Positions 45,801 to 53,931 of a stretch of 64,000 nucleotides of DNA are shown one piece after another. Source of the stretch: JBEBSD01 sp040394475. Lineage in GTDB: Bacteria; Bacteroidota; Bacteroidia; Cytophagales; Spirosomataceae. Where the stretch lies: positions 1-64,000 of the forward strand of contig JBEBSD010000024.1 of the NCBI GenBank assembly GCA_040394475.1. The letters run 5' to 3'. How positions within the stretch are numbered: the first letter of the stretch is position 1; the number at the start of each line of letters is the position of its first letter. The notes under the pieces were generated by a model. That model had not been told where the DNA came from and did no database searches. It saw only the letters and a program-made list of their open reading frames with translations. Made by a program: the position numbers and the translations under genes.

Positions 45801-46214
45801 CTCTCCTGCTTTATCTATTACCGCAACGGAGTTCAATACAGCAACAACACCCTGGCCGGAACATTCGGGGAAATTACCAACGTCCGTTACAACAACCTGG
45901 CGTCGCTGGACTATTGGCGCAGTGACAACCCTTCCAATACCTATTTTGGAGTAGCCGTCGCCAATCCTTACCGAAGCGCGATCAATTACCAGGATGCCAG
46001 CTTTTTAAGGATTTCGGATATTACCGCCGGTTACAACCTGCCGCAACACCTGCTGACGAAATGGAAGATGTCCAATGCCCGCATCTACCTCCAGGCCCTG
46101 AGCCCTATTGTGATCACCAAATTCACAGGTTTCGACCCGGAGTTCAATTCTTCCATTTACCAGGACGACATCCCTTCAGTTGCCTATACGCTGGGCGTTA
46201 ACATAAGTTTCTAA
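42804..46214 (+). CDS. SusC-like TonB-dependent transporter with STN signalling domain
   Basis: A 1136-residue outer-membrane receptor. Order: signal peptide (to about 47), STN/secretin-N signalling domain (about 55-115), a linker, a carboxypeptidase-regulatory-like domain (about 165-245, GKISDEKGEALPGVSILLKG), a plug domain (about 255-370, with the motif SIYGSRGANGVVIV-type AIYGSRGANG), and a barrel. The extra STN domain marks it as a signalling receptor that talks to FecR. It binds oligosaccharides with SusD and imports them with TonB energy. The substrate is inferred from the neighbouring lyases and sulfatases. Confidence 0.96.
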   Translation: MHPLSPNRSTYIKIRYHQQSFRRFPRSFSILLAGLMIIATGFSQKLMLSVKDTPLSAVFRQIEKQTDYTFFYDNQVLKKTAPVTVTFSGGDIRQLLDVILKEQPLTYNIHNKRVLIKRASPPKSGAKTSVSLHPLEPKPAIRTANPDVAGTDKNPPVLSLEIVDKIVDGKISDEKGEALPGVSILLKGSQQGTISDSEGNFQMEVPDENAVLVFSFVGYLTQELTVGNRTSLLVALMVDERALEELVVVGYGQMKKTDVTGAVASVQSADIVRGNPVMASRAIQGQVAGATVTKSSNRPGAGYNITIRGENTINFSTAPLVVIDGLMGGDLNTLNPNDIQSMDILKDASSTAIYGSRGANGVVIVTTKKGSSGKPRVSYDSYIGSKVPARLPKLMTSQQFYKATYTDRLLEGATGATFTAAEMANIDAGRTSDWVDLITDPALQMSHNISVAGGNENTTYRFSGGYLQENGNVLHTGYKRYNLNAGLDSKLGKHFKAGFTSYVTYSDQELGSMESLRGAYRARPTGTVYFDDLSNPSENQDINIDGVAVWMGINDKQVPNPLLDVDPKNSKLQTAGTTLMGNVYVEYIPLPGLSIRSSLSASYSNERIGDFRGTWSKSQIGAKPRAQHNSNLMGNYTLDNLINYNLDRGRHKLAFTGLQSTFYQRNEAYMTAARDLPYDSDWYALNTGTITSFSSSLTERSLLSYMGRINYSFADKYLITLTGRSDGASQLSEGNKWAFFPSVAVAWRIAEEAFIRNLHALSDLKLRLSYGQVGNSTVAPYQTQANLLNTGYDFDGAEAYGFAPLNLGNKDLRWERSTEFNVGLDFGLFKNRVTGSVEVYDRKTVDLILNQKIPTITGFEQVIANVGEIGNRGVELTLNTVNISRNDFSWNTTLTFTKNNNKLLSLYGDGQRFDKGNKLFVGHPIRANFDYEFDGIWQTADKALAAEYKQVPGSVRVVDQNNDGIISSTEGIDDRVVLGTQLPNWLSGITNRFRYKNFDLSCFIYYRNGVQYSNNTLAGTFGEITNVRYNNLASLDYWRSDNPSNTYFGVAVANPYRSAINYQDASFLRISDITAGYNLPQHLLTKWKMSNARIYLQALSPIVITKFTGFDPEFNSSIYQDDIPSVAYTLGVNISF

Positions 46215-46238
46215 CCCTGAATGCTAAACAGAATTCCT

Positions 46239-48083
46239 ATGAAACCTCTGGCAAATTTAAAAGCTTCCGTCCTTTCAATCTTCGTCATGTGCCTGATTAC
46301 TACAGGCTGTAACGACTTTCTGATTGAAAAACCTGTCTCAACACTCACCACCGATGTCTATTATAAAACCGAAGCAGGCTTTGAGGACCTGGTAAAATCC
46401 TGCTATCCGCTATTGCGGAACATTTACCAGCACCGGACACTCGTGTTGAACGGAACTGACATTTTCTCATCGGGAAGTGGCTGGTCTTCCTCGCGGAACA
46501 TTGACCCGAACCCAATCGATGTTTATGATGTCCGCTTCAATGCGACCATGGAAGATCTGCAAAGTTTGTGGCGCCTGCTGTATGCTGAAATCGGACGTAC
46601 CAATACCGTAGTTTCCCGGGCGGAGGCCGTCGATATGGACCCTACCCGGAAGGGAATAAGGGTAGCAGAAGCAAAGTTTCTCCGTGCGCTCTCTTATTTT
46701 CACCTGGTACAGCAATGGGGGGATGTCCCGATGCCCTTAACCGAAACAACCGGGCCCAGCAAGGAAGCCATCCGGGCTTCTTCGGCAACCATTTACAGCC
46801 AGCTCATCAGTGACCTCACTGAATGTGAGGCCGTGCTGCCGGTAACCGCCTCCCACTATGGAAGAGTTACCAAAGGAGCCGCCCAGTTTTTACTGGCGCG
46901 GGTATATCTTACCAGGGGCTGGAATTTTGCAAACACCCTTGGGGGATCCGCCGCCGATTTCGACCAGGCGCTTCAATATGCCGACAAAGTAATCGAAACT
47001 TACCCGCTGGCCGCCGAATACAGACTGCTTTTTCCCATTCATTCCAAAAATCCGCTTACGCAGTATCAAGGAAGTCAAAACGATAAAAATCCCGAAATTA
47101 TTTTTGCCGTACAATACAACGCTGATGTTCTCACCAATAAAACAGATCCTGCGTTTCTACCGGTAGATGCTGCCGGCGGCAACAACCTGCACTCCATTTT
47201 CGGCGGCGGCGGCGAAAGCTTTGCCGGCTCCATCGGCCGGACCTCCGACTACAACCGCCTCCAGGCAAAACATGTTGCATCCACGGCTACTTACCGATTG
47301 TTTGACCCTCAGCTTGACCTTCGCTACGAACACAATTTCGTACAAGCAGGGTATGCCCTGTCGGATGTCAAAAACTTCAAACCGATCCCGTTGAATGCCG
47401 ACCTGACCATCGATGTTGCCAAAGGCGACACCGTCTGCTACTTCCGTCCCTGGAACGATCCGGCAACTTCGCCGGAAGATCTGGGAGTAGATGTGGGCGG
47501 CAAACGTCATTATGCGGTCATCAACACCAGTGAATTGGGAGGGGCCTACCCTACTACATCCGGCTTCGGGGCAGGGGAGCACCCGATGATGTGGAAATTT
47601 TGGCAGCCCAATATTCCCTATGGGGACGCCTTCGGGACATTTAACGAATCGGTCTTCCGGGTTGCCGAAGCATACCTCATCGCGGCAGAGGCCCTTCTCA
47701 AAGGCGCTAAAAATGGCAAACTGGGGGAAGCAGACGTCTACTACAACAAAGTCCTGGACCGGGCGCTTAAAGTTAAAGGAGCAGCCCCTCTATGCGCCGC
47801 AGATCCAGGCAATGTAACTTCCCTGGAAGCGGTTTCCTACCGGGCTACCGCAGCCAACCTTACCATTGACATGATCCTGGACGAACGCGCGCGTGAGCTG
47901 ATGGGTGAATATTGCCGGTGGTTTGATCTGAAAAGAACCGGCAAGCTGATTGAGCGTGTAAAAAAATACAACCCCTGGGCGCAAAAGAGCAATGCCATCA
48001 GTGAGAAACATTATTTAAGACCGTTGCCTCAAAGTGAAATCGATTTGTCTTTCCCGGCCATGACGCAAAATGAAGGTTACTGA
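46239..48083 (+). CDS. SusD-like surface glycan-binding lipoprotein
   Basis: A RagB/SusD-family lipoprotein of 614 residues from ATG 46239 (620 from ATG 46221, 24 bases after the SusC stop context). Lipobox LITTGC at about residue 24. The N-terminal SusD domain and the C-terminal SusD_RagB domain (ending ARELMGEYCRWFDLKRTGKLIE) are both present. The protein sits on the cell surface as the lid of SusC and captures oligosaccharides. It follows SusC within 24 bases, so the pair is co-transcribed. Confidence 0.95.
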   Translation: MKPLANLKASVLSIFVMCLITTGCNDFLIEKPVSTLTTDVYYKTEAGFEDLVKSCYPLLRNIYQHRTLVLNGTDIFSSGSGWSSSRNIDPNPIDVYDVRFNATMEDLQSLWRLLYAEIGRTNTVVSRAEAVDMDPTRKGIRVAEAKFLRALSYFHLVQQWGDVPMPLTETTGPSKEAIRASSATIYSQLISDLTECEAVLPVTASHYGRVTKGAAQFLLARVYLTRGWNFANTLGGSAADFDQALQYADKVIETYPLAAEYRLLFPIHSKNPLTQYQGSQNDKNPEIIFAVQYNADVLTNKTDPAFLPVDAAGGNNLHSIFGGGGESFAGSIGRTSDYNRLQAKHVASTATYRLFDPQLDLRYEHNFVQAGYALSDVKNFKPIPLNADLTIDVAKGDTVCYFRPWNDPATSPEDLGVDVGGKRHYAVINTSELGGAYPTTSGFGAGEHPMMWKFWQPNIPYGDAFGTFNESVFRVAEAYLIAAEALLKGAKNGKLGEADVYYNKVLDRALKVKGAAPLCAADPGNVTSLEAVSYRATAANLTIDMILDERARELMGEYCRWFDLKRTGKLIERVKKYNPWAQKSNAISEKHYLRPLPQSEIDLSFPAMTQNEGY

Positions 48084-48134
48084 ATTACCCGGAAAACCTA
48101 AAAAGCGGGCCGGCAACCCAATTCGTTTGATGGA

Positions 48135-49517
48135 ATGAACCGTAGAGATTTTCTTTTTAAAACGTCAGCAGGAATAGGCATGGCACTGGTGTCGCCGGGC
48201 GCCTGGCTGGGGTACGCTCCCGAAGAGCCCTGGATACCATTTGCCTTTAAGCCTTTCCGGTCCGGTAAACCGGCTGTACCGGTTACGCAGGTAACGCCCG
48301 AAGACGGGTTTTACCTGCATACCTTTTACGATGTCTGCCCCTGGAGTCCTTCCGGCAACTTCCTGGTGGTTACGAAATTTCCCTACCAGGGTAAAAAACC
48401 GCAGTGGGGTGATACAGCAGCAATTTGCGTGATCGATTTGAAGCAGCAGCGCATCCGGACCGTCTTTACGACCAAAGCATGGTCGTTTCAGCTTGGAGCG
48501 AATCCGCAGTGGGGCTTTCACTCCGACCGGTACCTCTATACCAACGACCTGGTCGGGGAAGTTCCGGTTTGTGTCCGGATCGACCTGGAAACAGGAGCGG
48601 TCAAGGCGTATGCCGGAGCCAAATATGACCTGGCGCCGGATGAACGGAGTATTATCAGTCCGAATTTACTGAATATGAATATCCACCAGTATGGATATGC
48701 TGTTCCGGACGGCCCTACAGGGAAACCCCGGCCCTTCACGCCGGAAGACATGCAGTCAGAAGGTCTCTGGCGGACCGACCTGGTGAATAATGAACAAAAA
48801 TTACTGGTAGGGCTGTCTGCTTTTTTTGAGGCATCCGAAGATAAGGAGACGTATTCGGAAAGTATCGGGTACTTGTTTCATTCCAAATTCAACCGTCAAA
48901 ACTCACGGATCTTACAGGTATTCCGGGCCCAGGTAGGCGGGAAAGGACGGAACGCTTCCCTGTTCAGTATAAAAACCGATGGCACTGCCTTAACGCAATG
49001 TCTTTCTGCCGGTCACTGGAACCAGCCGGCCCGCCTCGGAGGTTCGGGTAACCATCCCAACTGGCACCCGGATGGCGAGCATGTCATTATGAATTGTGTG
49101 CCTACCTGGCTGGGTTACCAGGACATGTTATTTTGCAGCTTCCGGTTTGACGGATCTGATTTCAAAGTCCTGTCGGAAAAGCATCCCGGAAGCGGGCATC
49201 CCAGTGTGGAAATAAACGGCAGGTACCTGATTGCAGATGCCTATCCGAAACAGACCTATGTGGGGGCCACCGACCGGGAAGTACCGCTGCGGCTACTCGA
49301 TTTGCACACCGATCAGGAACTGCTCCTGGGAATGATCCCCAATGATGTCGGCGGTGGTGCACGACAAGCTACTGATGAAAGCCGCCTGCATGGCGGCAGT
49401 CAGTTTAAGCTGGACCCCCATCCGGCCTGGAGCCGTGACTTCCGTCAGGTTTGCGTCAACGGAGCGCCTGGAGGGCGCCGGCAAGTGTTCATAGCCGACC
49501 TGAACACGGTTTTGTAG
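48135..49517 (+). CDS. Tat-exported beta-propeller, oligogalacturonate-lyase-like
   Basis: A 460-residue protein with a twin-arginine leader (MNRRDFLFKTSAGIG) rather than an ordinary signal peptide, so it is probably exported folded. The body repeats propeller-like blades with W-x-P-D-G motifs, for example HPNWHPDGEHVIMNC (about 315) and LDPHPAWSRDFRQVC (about 435), as in PL22 oligogalacturonate lyases. His-rich blades could bind a metal. It may cleave unsaturated or uronate-containing oligosaccharides; this is inference from fold and neighbours. It lies 51 bases after SusD, with its own terminator downstream. Confidence 0.75.
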   Translation: MNRRDFLFKTSAGIGMALVSPGAWLGYAPEEPWIPFAFKPFRSGKPAVPVTQVTPEDGFYLHTFYDVCPWSPSGNFLVVTKFPYQGKKPQWGDTAAICVIDLKQQRIRTVFTTKAWSFQLGANPQWGFHSDRYLYTNDLVGEVPVCVRIDLETGAVKAYAGAKYDLAPDERSIISPNLLNMNIHQYGYAVPDGPTGKPRPFTPEDMQSEGLWRTDLVNNEQKLLVGLSAFFEASEDKETYSESIGYLFHSKFNRQNSRILQVFRAQVGGKGRNASLFSIKTDGTALTQCLSAGHWNQPARLGGSGNHPNWHPDGEHVIMNCVPTWLGYQDMLFCSFRFDGSDFKVLSEKHPGSGHPSVEINGRYLIADAYPKQTYVGATDREVPLRLLDLHTDQELLLGMIPNDVGGGARQATDESRLHGGSQFKLDPHPAWSRDFRQVCVNGAPGGRRQVFIADLNTVL

Positions 49518-49523
49518 TACAGC

Positions 49524-49552
49524 AGGCGGGGCGCCGGCAGTCCCCGCCTTTT
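49524..49552 (+). terminator. Terminator after the propeller gene
   Basis: 8-bp stem AGGCGGGG / CCCCGCCT with a 10-base loop, followed by TTTT. It lies 7 bases after the stop codon and only 19 bases before the next ATG, so it may reduce rather than stop transcription into the lyase gene. Confidence 0.65.
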
Positions 49553-49570
49553 AATGATTAGCAGCCCCTT

Positions 49571-52063
49571 ATGCGCACCGGAATATTGTTGAGTTTTCTA
49601 TTGATTATCCAGCTGGCGGGTCGTCTACCGGCCCAGGGACCGGCGCTTCATACCATGTTCCTGGAGCGCCCCCTGCCCGCCCCGGGGACAGCCGTGGAGT
49701 TCAATGCCCCTATCCTCCGCTGGCCTTACCAAAAAGGGAAAGGAGTCACCTATGAGGTACGGCTTTCGCAAGATGCCCGTTTCCCGGCATCTTCTACCCT
49801 GTCGGCAACCGGCCTGACCGGCGCCTTCTTTAATCCTCATCGTTCTTTAGACACCGGTACATGGTTCTGGCAATACCGGGTCTCGGGCAAAACCTGGTCA
49901 TCCGTTCTGGATTTCACAGTTCCGCCGGACGCCCTGGAAATGGTTTCACCACCCGCTGCCGCTTTCCTCGCTTCCCTTCCGGCCGAACATCCCCGCATCC
50001 TCCCCAATCATCCCGGACAGGACCTCAGCGGATTATCCCGCCACCCGGAAGCAACCGCCATTCTGGCCGGCGCACGGCAAGCCCTTTCTCAACAATTATT
50101 CACCGAAAAAGACGCTGCGCCCCTGGCGGAGGGCGCCACACCCGGTCAACAGCAGAAAATCGCTCAGGACGCGGTCGTATTCCTGGGTAAAAATGTGCAG
50201 GAGCTGGTGCTTTCTTCCTGTCAGGCCTACCTGCTGACGCATGACCAGCGCTATGCAGACAAAGCAAAGGCGATGGCAATGGAAGTAGCTTCCTGGGATC
50301 CCAACGGCATTTCGGGCAGCGCCGATTTCACCGACGGCGCCTGTATGTACAGCATGGCCCTGGTATTCGACACCTTTTACGATCAACTTCCCCCGAAGGA
50401 TCGCCGGCTATTGCTAACTGCCATCAAAAGCAGGGCGTCAGGTTTTTACCACCATTGGGTCAACAGTATCGAATCGAAAGTACTCAGCGGGCACGTATGG
50501 CAGCTGTTGCTGAATTCGTTTTTTAAAACTGCCATCGCCTTGTATCATCACGAGCCGGAAGCGCAGCAATGGCTGACCTATGCCTATGAGCTCTTTCTCG
50601 CCAGGGCTCCGGTATTGGGCGGGCTGGACGGAGGATGGGCAGAAGGAGCCTCTTACTTCTGGATGAATATGGAGACCCTTATCGAGATACCGGCCAAAAT
50701 AAAATCGTATAGTGGTTTCGATTTCATTGCCGCACATCCCTGGTACCGCAACCAGGCCAACGGACTGATTTATCATGTACCTCCCGGTTCGTCAGCCGAT
50801 GGTTTTGGCGACAATACAGAAGAGCTCTTTGCGCCGCTTCCGGCCCATGCTGCCTTTGCAGCGACCATGGCCGGGCTGACGCAAGATCCCGGGTATCACT
50901 GGTATGCCGCCACCGTACGGGAACTTCATGACCCGGACCTCGCACGGGAGCCTGTATTACGATGGTTCAGGCTGGTCAATTCTGCCCCATTACCGTCTCC
51001 TGCCGGTCCGATCCGTTTACCGATGGGAAACCTGTCCAGAGAAGTCGGTGTCGCCGCCTTACACACCCACCCCACACAGCCTGCAGAAAATCTCATGGTC
51101 ACGATGCGTGCCAGTCCGTTCGGGTCGTATGGCCACCAGCTGGCCGATCAGAACACCTTCAACATCCTGCTGGGCGGACAACGTGTTTTTTACCGGACCG
51201 GCTATAAAGTGGCCATGAACGACCCTCACCGGCTCGGCTGGAGCAAGCATACCAAAAGTCATAACGGAATCCTGGTCAACGGTCACGGCCAGCCCTACAG
51301 TGCGGAAGCTTATGGGTATTTCAGTCGCTTTCTGAGCGGGGAGTCAATCGCCTATATGAAAGGGGATGCATCCGCCGCTTACCAAAGCGCTGAAACCGGG
51401 GAGAACCACGGCGTGCAAAAATTCCTGCGCCATATCGTCCTCCTGAAGCCGGACCTGGTCGTGATTTACGACGAACTTGAAGCTGCGGCTGCCTCCGAAT
51501 GGTCATGGCTGCTTCACAGTCTCGACAGTATGCAGCTGGACACGGCCAATCATCGGTTTGCCACCACTGTTTCCACCGGGCACGGCACCGGTAGGCTATG
51601 GAGTTCCACCCCGCTGAAATGGCAGCTCACCGATAAATTTGAAGTTCCGGTAAAAGGATTCAGAAACTACCCTGGAATGCGGCATAAAAAATATGAAGAC
51701 AATCAATGGCACCTGAAAGCAACCAGCCGCGCTCCTGTAAAAAGCACCCGGTTTCTCGCTGTAATGCAGGTTTCCAAAGATTCAGTCCCGCTGTTTACCG
51801 AAGCAACCAGGCTTGCCGGCATTACAGAGCTAACGGTCGGCGATTGGAAAATTTCGGCCGCTCTGGACCCGGCAGCGCTGCCGGGCCTGGAGATCCGGTC
51901 ACGGTCCGGCAAAGCAGCTTTCACTGCCTATAACCCGGATTTCGAATTCCAGGGACGACATTACAAAGGAGTCGCCCCGCAGAGCTCGAAACTGGCGGAA
52001 CTTGTAAACGGAAGAATTATCTTTACAGAAACGGCAGATGAGCCGCCTCCGGCTATCCGGTGA
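49571..52063 (+). CDS. Heparinase II/III-family polysaccharide lyase
   Basis: A large 830-residue exported lyase. Signal peptide (to about 21, LPAQ), an N-terminal beta-rich module with a DUF4962-like stretch, an alpha/alpha toroid domain (about 150-470) and a heparinase II/III-like antiparallel beta-domain (about 490-770) with HQLADQNTFNILLGGQRVF and LLKPDLVVIYDELEA. Families of this type cleave uronic-acid polymers such as heparin, chondroitin or ulvan by beta-elimination. Catalytic Tyr/His residues (for example NSIESKVLSGHVWQ and WAEGASYFWMN) are present but not proven. It is the main backbone-cleaving enzyme of the locus. Confidence 0.9.
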   Translation: MRTGILLSFLLIIQLAGRLPAQGPALHTMFLERPLPAPGTAVEFNAPILRWPYQKGKGVTYEVRLSQDARFPASSTLSATGLTGAFFNPHRSLDTGTWFWQYRVSGKTWSSVLDFTVPPDALEMVSPPAAAFLASLPAEHPRILPNHPGQDLSGLSRHPEATAILAGARQALSQQLFTEKDAAPLAEGATPGQQQKIAQDAVVFLGKNVQELVLSSCQAYLLTHDQRYADKAKAMAMEVASWDPNGISGSADFTDGACMYSMALVFDTFYDQLPPKDRRLLLTAIKSRASGFYHHWVNSIESKVLSGHVWQLLLNSFFKTAIALYHHEPEAQQWLTYAYELFLARAPVLGGLDGGWAEGASYFWMNMETLIEIPAKIKSYSGFDFIAAHPWYRNQANGLIYHVPPGSSADGFGDNTEELFAPLPAHAAFAATMAGLTQDPGYHWYAATVRELHDPDLAREPVLRWFRLVNSAPLPSPAGPIRLPMGNLSREVGVAALHTHPTQPAENLMVTMRASPFGSYGHQLADQNTFNILLGGQRVFYRTGYKVAMNDPHRLGWSKHTKSHNGILVNGHGQPYSAEAYGYFSRFLSGESIAYMKGDASAAYQSAETGENHGVQKFLRHIVLLKPDLVVIYDELEAAAASEWSWLLHSLDSMQLDTANHRFATTVSTGHGTGRLWSSTPLKWQLTDKFEVPVKGFRNYPGMRHKKYEDNQWHLKATSRAPVKSTRFLAVMQVSKDSVPLFTEATRLAGITELTVGDWKISAALDPAALPGLEIRSRSGKAAFTAYNPDFEFQGRHYKGVAPQSSKLAELVNGRIIFTETADEPPPAIR

Positions 52064-52066
52064 AGC

Positions 52067-52129
52067 GGCTGTCAGCTGTCGGCTATCAGCCATCAGCTAT
52101 CGGCTATCGGCGGTCTGCGGTCTGCTGTC
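52067..52129. repeat. Heptamer array C, GGCTATC type
   Basis: Nine consecutive 7-mers in one phase: GGCTGTC, AGCTGTC, GGCTATC, AGCCATC, AGCTATC, GGCTATC, GGCGGTC, TGCGGTC, TGCTGTC. It begins 4 bases after the lyase stop codon and ends 93 bases before sulfatase 1. A lone GGCTATC inside the lyase 3' end (52051-52057) is out of phase by 2 bases. Confidence 0.88.
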
Positions 52130-52221
52130 GGTGAATTGAGACTTTGAAAAACGCTGCGGCAACTAGCCGTATGATCTGAGTAACCTGTGGTGCCCCTACC
52201 GAAAAACCAACTTTCATACGC

Positions 52222-53781
52222 ATGAAAAAAAGCTTACGCATCGTTTCCCCACTTTTCCTATTGGTATTGCTGTTAGGGGGGTGTGCCGAAAAACCGGCCG
52301 CGACACGTCCACCCAATATCTTGTTTGCCATTGCGGATGACCAGTCGTTCCCACATGCCGGCGCCTATGGGGAACCTCTCTTCAGAACCCCTGCTTTCGA
52401 CTCTGTGGCAGCCAACGGCGCTTTGTTTACGCAAGCTTTTGTTGCTGCTCCCCAGTGCAGCCCGTCGCGCGCCGCGATTCTTACCGGCCGCGCTATCTGG
52501 CAGCTGGAAGAAGCAGGTACGCATTCGAGTTATTTCCCTAAAAAGTACCCGGTATTCACCGATGCGCTGGAAGCCGGCGGCTATTTTATCGGCTATACGG
52601 GCAAGGCCTGGGGCCCTGGAAATTTTGCCGATGCCGGCTGGTCCCGGAACCCGGTTGGCCCGGCCTACAATCAACGGAAATTAGAGCAACCTCCCACCAG
52701 TGGGATCAGCGCCATCGATTATGCGGCGAATTTCAACGATTTCCTTACCGCAAAGCCGGACGATCAGCCCTTCTTTTTCTGGTACGGCGGCCAGGAGCCT
52801 CACCGGACCTATGAAATCGGATCCGGCAAAGCTGCCGGCTATTCACCCGAAAAAGTAAAAGTGCCGGGGTTCTTACCGCCCACCGACGAAGTGAAGCAGG
52901 ACCTGCTGGATTATGCCCTTGAAATTGAATGGTTTGATTCACAACTGGGAAAAATGCTCGCGCTGCTCGCCGCCAGGGGCGAACTGGAGCATACGATTAT
53001 TGTCGTCACCGCCGACAACGGTATGGCCTATCCCTATGCCAAAGCCAACCTTCAGGAGTTTGGCGTGCACGTCCCGCTGGCCATATGCGGCCCGGGTATT
53101 ACAGCGGGTGAACGCAGAATAGGAGATCTGGTAAGCCTGATCGACCTGGCGCCTACTTTTCTCGATTTGGCCGGAGTGGCCCATTTTAAGGGGATCACGG
53201 GCAAAAGCCTGCTGTCCCTGTTGCAACCCCATCCATCTCCGGACACTTCACGCCGGTTTGTGCTGACCGGCAGAGAAAGGCACACGCATGCCCGCCCCGA
53301 TAATGTCGGCTACCCGGCCAGGGCCATCCGCACTGACGAATACTTGTACATCCTCAATTTCACTCCCGAACGCTGGCCGGCAGGCGATCCGCCCCCTAAA
53401 AACCAGCCTCGTATCGAAGGCAATCCCGACTTAAAACCGATTGTGGAAGGGTATGAAGACGTGGATGATTCCCCGGTTAAATCGTTTATGCTCCGGCACC
53501 GGCAGGAATTCCCTGAACTTTTTGCATTAAGCTTTGCCAAACGAGGGACCGATGAGCTCTATGCCATCGGCGAAGATCCCTATTGCCTGAACAACCTTTC
53601 GGAAAAAGCGGATATGCAGGCAGTGCGCGCCCGGTTGAAAAAAGAGCTGCTGCAACAGTTAACCGATCAGCAGGATCCCCGGGTTACGGGCAACGGGGAG
53701 GTGTTCGACACGTACCCGCGATTCGGTCTGATGCGCCCTTTTGAAGGGTTTAAAGAAAGAGGAAAATATAATGGGTTGTGA
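52222..53781 (+). CDS. Sulfatase 1, S1 family lipoprotein (N-sulfoglucosamine-sulfohydrolase-like)
   Basis: A 519-residue type I sulfatase. Lipobox GGC at C21 places it on a membrane. Metal-binding DD is in IADDQ (about 38-41), and the formylglycine site is C79 in CSPSR, the full CxPSR motif. IIVVTADNGMAYPY holds the second metal pair. Its layout resembles the S1_8/N-sulfoglucosamine sulfohydrolase group; that subfamily guess is inference. Removing sulfate would let the lyases and importer act. The last base pair of its stop codon (GA) begins heptamer array D. Confidence 0.9.
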   Translation: MKKSLRIVSPLFLLVLLLGGCAEKPAATRPPNILFAIADDQSFPHAGAYGEPLFRTPAFDSVAANGALFTQAFVAAPQCSPSRAAILTGRAIWQLEEAGTHSSYFPKKYPVFTDALEAGGYFIGYTGKAWGPGNFADAGWSRNPVGPAYNQRKLEQPPTSGISAIDYAANFNDFLTAKPDDQPFFFWYGGQEPHRTYEIGSGKAAGYSPEKVKVPGFLPPTDEVKQDLLDYALEIEWFDSQLGKMLALLAARGELEHTIIVVTADNGMAYPYAKANLQEFGVHVPLAICGPGITAGERRIGDLVSLIDLAPTFLDLAGVAHFKGITGKSLLSLLQPHPSPDTSRRFVLTGRERHTHARPDNVGYPARAIRTDEYLYILNFTPERWPAGDPPPKNQPRIEGNPDLKPIVEGYEDVDDSPVKSFMLRHRQEFPELFALSFAKRGTDELYAIGEDPYCLNNLSEKADMQAVRARLKKELLQQLTDQQDPRVTGNGEVFDTYPRFGLMRPFEGFKERGKYNGL

Positions 53782-53919
53782 GTTATGAGTTATGAGTTAT
53801 GAGTTGGAATCGCCCATTCCCCATTCCCCATTCCCTATTCCCCATTCCCTAACACCTAACACCTAATACCTATTCCCTAACACCTATTCCCTAACACCTA
53901 ACACCTATTACCTAATACC
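53780..53919. repeat. Heptamer array D, composite
   Basis: Exactly 20 consecutive 7-mers in one phase. Three GAGTTAT, GAGTTGG and AATCGCC, then three CATTCCC, TATTCCC, CATTCCC, then TAACACC, TAACACC, TAATACC, TATTCCC, TAACACC, TATTCCC, two TAACACC, TATTACC, TAATACC. The first unit overlaps the sulfatase 1 TGA, and the array ends 12 bases before the sulfatase 2 ATG, so it makes up nearly the whole gap. Confidence 0.96.
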
Positions 53920-53931
53920 AAAACTTACCCC

